Below, piece by piece: positions 5,778 through 8,673 of a stretch of DNA of 8,673 nt. How positions within the stretch are numbered: the stretch's first letter is position 1; every line of letters starts with the position of its first letter. Where the stretch lies: contig JAISCU010000436.1 of NCBI GenBank assembly GCA_031265345.1, positions 1 through 8,673 of the forward strand, given 5' to 3'. A program made the translations under genes and the position numbers. The notes under the pieces are model-generated. The model was given only the letters and a program-made list of their open reading frames with translations. It had not been told where the DNA came from and made no database searches. This stretch comes from Bifidobacteriaceae bacterium (GTDB taxonomy: Bacteria; Actinomycetota; Actinomycetes; Actinomycetales; WQXJ01).

Positions 5778-7681
5778 CCAGTCTGCCCCTGAGCGCCTTC
5801 GCTCCGGACAACGACGACACCCCGCTCTGGCTCCGCGCCATGCACTCGGCGTTGCCGATAGCCCCGCAGTTCGTGGTCCACGGCGGCATCCGGGACCGCC
5901 ACCGCCTGCGGACCGCCGCTGGCGCCCTCGACTTCCCGCCCACCGAGGACGCCATCGCCCGCTTGCTGGCCGCCAACGGATTCGACGCCCTGGTCCGCTA
6001 CGACCTGCTGGGCGGTCTGCGGATCGCCTGGGCCAAGGACGAGCAGACCGCCCAGCAGGTCACCGATTGGCTGAGCAAAGCCGCCGACCAGAACCAGCGC
6101 CGCGCCCGGCCCGGCCGCCAGTTCGAGGCCTTCGAGGACGTGGACAGGGTGATCGGGCTGGTCGCTGCCGCCGCCGAACCACGGGCCGCGATCCTGATCG
6201 ACTACGTCTCGCAAGAGCAGCAGGGCCAGGGCTCGTTCCCGGAGCCGGTGCGCCGCGCCATGCTGGCGTCGCTCATGAACGCCCACGCCGCCCGCTCGCA
6301 CCTGCACCAGGGAATCCGGGACAAGGCCCTGATGCACCCGGCGATCTGGCTGGTGGACCGCCCCAACGACCTGCCGCATTGGATGCTCACGGGAGACGGC
6401 ATCCGACAGATCCCGATCACGGCGCCGGACCTGGACACGCGGCGACGGGTGGCGCGGGTGCTGACTGGGACGGCGGCATCGGACACGGAACCCGACGCGG
6501 CGGACACGACCGGACAGGACACGACCGGCGGCCCGGAGCACTTCGCGGACGTGACCGAGGGCTTCTCGGTGCGCGGCATGATGGAGGCGCGCCAAATGGT
6601 GGACGGCCCCAACACCGGGGTGGACGCCATCGACGCGGCCATCCGCGCCTACCGCGTGGGCGTCTCGCAGAACCCGTGGCAGGGGCGCGAACTGCGGGCC
6701 AAGCTCCTCAGCGGCAAGGAACTGCTGACGCGCAGGGTGAAGGGGCAGCCGCGCGCCACCCAGAAGGTGCTCGACGCGATTGTGCGCTCGGCCATGGGCC
6801 TGACGTCTGCCCACCAGGCCAAGCCCGGCGCGGGCATCCGGGGCGTGCTGTTCTTCGCCGGGCCGACCGGCGTGGGCAAGACCGAGATGGCCAAAGCGAT
6901 AGCCGAATTGGTGTTCGGGCAGGAGACGGCTCTGATCCGGTTCGACATGAGCGAGTTCCGCGACGAGGCCTCGGACGCACGGCTGATCGGCGCCCCGCCC
7001 GGCTACGTGGGGCACGGCGCCGGTGGCGAGTTGACCAACGCGGTGCGTCGCCAGCCGTTCTCGGTGCTGCTGTTCGACGAGATCGAGAAGGCCAACGCTG
7101 GCATCCTCGACAAGTTCCTGCAGATCCTGTCCGACGGACGGTTGACGGACGGCTCCGGCGACACGGTCTATTTCACCGACGCGCTGATCGTGTTCACGTC
7201 CAACAAGGGCGTCGAGGGCACCGAGGCGCTGTCCGTCGACACCCCTGAGGAGGCCGCCCGCTACGAGGCCGAGGTCAGGGGCGCGATCGAGCGCTATTTC
7301 GCCAGGCCGCCAAGCGAGGGAGGCCTGGGCCGCCCGGAACTGCTGGGACGGATCGGCGACAACATAGTGGTCTTCCGACCCATCAGAGGGGCTGTCGCGG
7401 ACTTGCTGGCGCGCCAGTTCATCGAGAACATCCGGCGCCGGGTCGGCCAGGACACCGGCACGCGCCTGGAGTTGGCTCCCGACGCGCTCGAGGACCTGGT
7501 GGCCATGGTCACCACGCCGGGGGTCCTGGAACGGGGCGGACGGGAGATCGCCAACGAGCTCCAATCGCTCCTCACGGACCCGGTGGCTCGGGCCCTGTTC
7601 GCCGCCGAATCGACCAACCGGCTGGTGGTGACCGGATTCGGCCGCGACGCCGAGGGCACGCCCACGGTGGTGACCGCATGA
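5774..7681 (+). CDS. AAA+ ATPase: degenerate AAA module plus ClpB-D2-like module
   Basis: The 635-residue protein starts at ATG 5774 (ATGA overlap, GGAGGA site at 5761-5766). The C-terminal module is a complete Clp/Hsp100-type AAA_2 domain: Walker A GPTGVGKT (363-370), DMSEF (391-395), pore loop GYVG (410-413), Walker B VLLFDEIEKA (431-440), sensor 1 FTSNKG (474-479), arginine finger in LLGRIGD (523-529) and sensor 2 GGREIANEL (588-596). The N-terminal 230 residues read as a first AAA module without a P-loop: VVHGGIRD (34-41), ILIDYVS at the Walker B place (140-146), a sensor-like LVDRPNDLP (193-201) and IRQIPI...PDLDTRRRV (210-226). A lid-like TEGFSVRGMMEA segment (261-272) follows. No ClpP-docking IGF/IGL-like loop is apparent, so I infer a remodelling or disassembly role rather than protease feeding. 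It is not ClpB itself, since the family's N domain, intact D1 and M domain are missing. Confidence 0.9.
   Translation: MTSLPLSAFAPDNDDTPLWLRAMHSALPIAPQFVVHGGIRDRHRLRTAAGALDFPPTEDAIARLLAANGFDALVRYDLLGGLRIAWAKDEQTAQQVTDWLSKAADQNQRRARPGRQFEAFEDVDRVIGLVAAAAEPRAAILIDYVSQEQQGQGSFPEPVRRAMLASLMNAHAARSHLHQGIRDKALMHPAIWLVDRPNDLPHWMLTGDGIRQIPITAPDLDTRRRVARVLTGTAASDTEPDAADTTGQDTTGGPEHFADVTEGFSVRGMMEARQMVDGPNTGVDAIDAAIRAYRVGVSQNPWQGRELRAKLLSGKELLTRRVKGQPRATQKVLDAIVRSAMGLTSAHQAKPGAGIRGVLFFAGPTGVGKTEMAKAIAELVFGQETALIRFDMSEFRDEASDARLIGAPPGYVGHGAGGELTNAVRRQPFSVLLFDEIEKANAGILDKFLQILSDGRLTDGSGDTVYFTDALIVFTSNKGVEGTEALSVDTPEEAARYEAEVRGAIERYFARPPSEGGLGRPELLGRIGDNIVVFRPIRGAVADLLARQFIENIRRRVGQDTGTRLELAPDALEDLVAMVTTPGVLERGGREIANELQSLLTDPVARALFAAESTNRLVVTGFGRDAEGTPTVVTA
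6502..6528 (+). repeat. 15-bp-period tandem repeat in the AAA+ linker
   Basis: GGACACGACCGG occurs at 6502-6513 and again at 6517-6528, encoding DTTG twice at a 5-residue spacing (DTTGQDTTGG, residues 243-252). It lies in the probably disordered stretch (about 231-256) between the PDLDTRRRV segment of the first module and its lid, so it likely marks a slippage-prone low-complexity linker. Confidence 0.7.
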
Positions 7682-8487
7682 CCGCGTCAACACACAGTTG
7701 CACGATGCCGTCCCCCGGCCCCGGCGCTTCCGGCGAGTCCGCTCCCCAGCGCCGCCCGCCAGCCGCGCCGCCGACCAGCGTGGAGGTCAACCGCATCCTC
7801 GCGCCGGTGACGGCGCTGGGGCCGGGCCGACGCCTGGGGCTGTGGGTGCAGGGCTGTTCGCTGCGCTGCCCCGGCTGCGCCTCGCGCGACACCTGGGCAC
7901 CCGGCGAAGGCACCCGGATCGGGGTGGAGCAACTGGCCCAGGAACTGGCCGCCCGCATCAAGGCGGACTCGCTCACCGGCCTGACCATCACCGGGGGCGA
8001 GCCGCTGGACCAGGCCGAGGCCTTGGCCGGCGTCGTGTCCAGACTCCGAAGCCTAATGAGCCCCGAGAGGCCGGAGCCCACGGGGCCTCCTGCCCCGGGC
8101 GGGGTCTCTTTCGGGGACCGCCAAGAGCCAGAACCTCGTGAACTGGATGTGTTGCTGTTCACTGGGTACGCGGCATCGTCCCCGTCTTCGCCCAGGGACC
8201 AGGCGCGGCGCCGCGCGGGAGCGTTGTGGGACCTGCTCGACGCCGTGGTGGCAGGCCCCTACCGCCGCGACCTGCCCTCCGACCAGCCATTGGTGGCAAG
8301 TTCGAACCAGAGACTCATTGTGCTCACACCCGGCTGGACACCAGGGCCGGGCGGATCGATGCAGGTCATGGTGGCCGATGGCGAGCTCACCATGGTCGGG
8401 CTGCCCCGACCCGGCGATCTGGACCGGCTGGAAGCCCACCTGTGCGAGCGCGGCGTCTATCTGGGGGGTGCGTCGTGGCGGAGTTGA
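7678..8487 (+). CDS. NrdG-like radical SAM (4Fe-4S single-cluster) protein
   Basis: This 269-residue protein starts at ATG 7678 in an ATGA overlap with the AAA+ gene. The core begins near residue 34 after a Pro/Ser-rich tail: VEVNRILAPV, then WVQGCSLRCPGC with the CxxxCxxC cluster ligands C60, C64 and C67. The S-adenosylmethionine-contacting GGE motif follows at 106-108 (TITGGEPLD), with LLFTGYA (159-165) and DAVVAGPY...SSNQRLIVL (188-216). These are features of the activase group of NrdG and PflA, which generate a 5'-deoxyadenosyl radical from S-adenosylmethionine. Residues 126-156 form an extra Pro/Gly/Glu-rich insertion before the LDVLLFTGY strand. No glycyl-radical enzyme is encoded in the window, so activation of ribonucleotide reductase is unproven. 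The operon context suggests a specialised substrate, perhaps one of the neighbouring proteins. The next gene overlaps its end by 13 bases. Confidence 0.9.
   Translation: MTASTHSCTMPSPGPGASGESAPQRRPPAAPPTSVEVNRILAPVTALGPGRRLGLWVQGCSLRCPGCASRDTWAPGEGTRIGVEQLAQELAARIKADSLTGLTITGGEPLDQAEALAGVVSRLRSLMSPERPEPTGPPAPGGVSFGDRQEPEPRELDVLLFTGYAASSPSSPRDQARRRAGALWDLLDAVVAGPYRRDLPSDQPLVASSNQRLIVLTPGWTPGPGGSMQVMVADGELTMVGLPRPGDLDRLEAHLCERGVYLGGASWRS
8081..8097. other. GC-rich hairpin inside the radical SAM insertion
   Basis: CGGGGC (8081-8086) and GCCCCG (8092-8097) form a perfect 6-bp stem with a CTCCT loop. Competing pairings exist with GAGGCC/GGCCTC (8067-8072 and 8084-8089) and with further CGGGG runs to 8116. 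The structure coincides with the insertion at residues 126-156 of the encoded protein. Confidence 0.5.
8463..8468 (+). promoter_or_regulatory. Ribosome binding site for the terminal small gene
   Basis: A GGGGGG run 6 bases upstream of GTG 8475, inside the end of the radical SAM gene, supports that GTG over the in-frame GTG at 8442. Confidence 0.5.
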
Positions 8488-8673
8488 CCAGGGCCGCCTG
8501 CGGCTGCGAGCTGGACACGTTGCCGGGCTTCTGCACGGTCCACGGGGAATGGCAAGCCACCGCTTGGACGGAACCGTCAATCGAATCGGGGACAGGCCCA
8601 AATTCGGTAGGTCCGGGAGCGGCTGCTGGCGCCGAGGACCCGTCAATCGAATCGGCGACAGGCCCCAATTCGG
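8475..8673 (+). CDS. Small Cys/His protein with tandem 22-residue repeats (partial, runs off window)
   Basis: The reading frame from GTG 8475 stays open to the window edge (66 complete codons). It overlaps the radical SAM gene by 13 bases and has a GGGGGG ribosome site. The N-terminus carries C9-x-C11-x8-C20-x2-H23 (in ACGCELDTLPGFCTVHGEW), a spacing that could bind zinc or an iron-sulfur cluster. From residue 34 an in-frame repeat begins: PSIESGTGPNS, a Gly/Ala linker, then PSIESATGPNS, with a 22-residue period. The window ends inside the second unit, so more copies may follow. The coupling suggests it works with the radical SAM and AAA+ proteins, possibly as a substrate, a modified repeat peptide or a linker-bearing scaffold. 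I recognise no family. The full length and C-terminus are unseen. Confidence 0.6.
   Translation, partial: MAELTRAACGCELDTLPGFCTVHGEWQATAWTEPSIESGTGPNSVGPGAAAGAEDPSIESATGPNS
8574..8673 (+). repeat. 34-bp direct repeats with 66-bp period
   Basis: Positions 8574-8607 and 8640-8673 match at 32 of 34 bases. Both mismatches fall in codons, GGG to GCG (Gly to Ala) and CCA to CCC (silent). The period of 66 bases keeps the reading frame. The second unit reaches the window edge, so the array may be longer. Confidence 0.85.

Noticed and set aside
5644..7248. 534-codon plus-strand frame overlapping the AAA+ gene
   Set aside because: It is an out-of-frame shadow with an Arg/Pro/Gly-rich product and no motifs, and it starts inside the coiled-coil gene.
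5414..7693. Very long (759-codon) open frame on the minus strand across the AAA+ gene
   Set aside because: It is a mirror of high-GC codon bias. The plus strand encodes a full set of AAA+ motifs with overlapping start and stop signals, while the minus product is Arg/Gly/Val/His-rich without recognisable domains.
8387..8668. Minus-strand frame that also contains the repeats as GPV[AP]DSIDGS
   Set aside because: The plus-strand frame has a start, a ribosome site, overlap with the preceding gene and a Cys/His motif. The antisense repeat is a by-product of the 66-base period.

Overview
The window comes from a high-GC Gram-positive bacterium, most likely an actinomycete. The evidence is strongly G/C-ending codons, GTG and TTG starts, a lipoprotein signal, a peptidoglycan-binding-type adaptor on an ABC exporter, and tightly packed operons. 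Nothing in the sequence fixes the genus. All nine coding regions I accept are on the + strand, in two operons. No tRNA, rRNA, CRISPR array or transposase is visible.

Region 1 (1-382) has no secure gene. It holds the first copy of a 44-bp hairpin-forming repeat (77-120), a TTGACA promoter candidate (292-320) and a perfect 7-bp dyad (327-345) just upstream of the first gene.

Region 2 (383-4306) is an envelope export operon. It encodes a small secreted four-cysteine protein, a lipoprotein, a membrane-anchored HlyD/MacA-like adaptor with a peptidoglycan-binding-type module, a MacB/LolD-type ATPase and an FtsX-type permease. From the lipoprotein onward the genes overlap by 4-10 bases, so the last four are probably translationally coupled. 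The secreted protein may be the cargo or partner of the transporter, but its function is unknown.

Region 3 (4307-4421) holds a 9-bp inverted repeat that begins at the permease stop and the second copy of the 44-bp repeat (4368-4411), directly before a strong ribosome binding site. The two 44-bp copies differ at two positions and bracket the whole export operon in direct orientation.

Region 4 (4422-8673, running off the edge) is a compact, poorly known operon. It encodes a coiled-coil protein with a short MSGPKCYSYS start, an AAA+ protein with an apparently degenerate first AAA module and an intact ClpB-D2-like second module, an NrdG-like radical SAM protein (CxxxCxxC), and the beginning of a small Cys/His protein with in-frame 22-residue repeats. 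Overlaps of 4, 4 and 13 bases point to co-translation and a joint function. No glycyl-radical enzyme, which NrdG-type activases normally serve, is present in the window. This four-gene set is the best candidate here for an undescribed system: a chaperone-like ATPase plus radical SAM enzyme that could act on the coiled-coil protein or the repeat protein.
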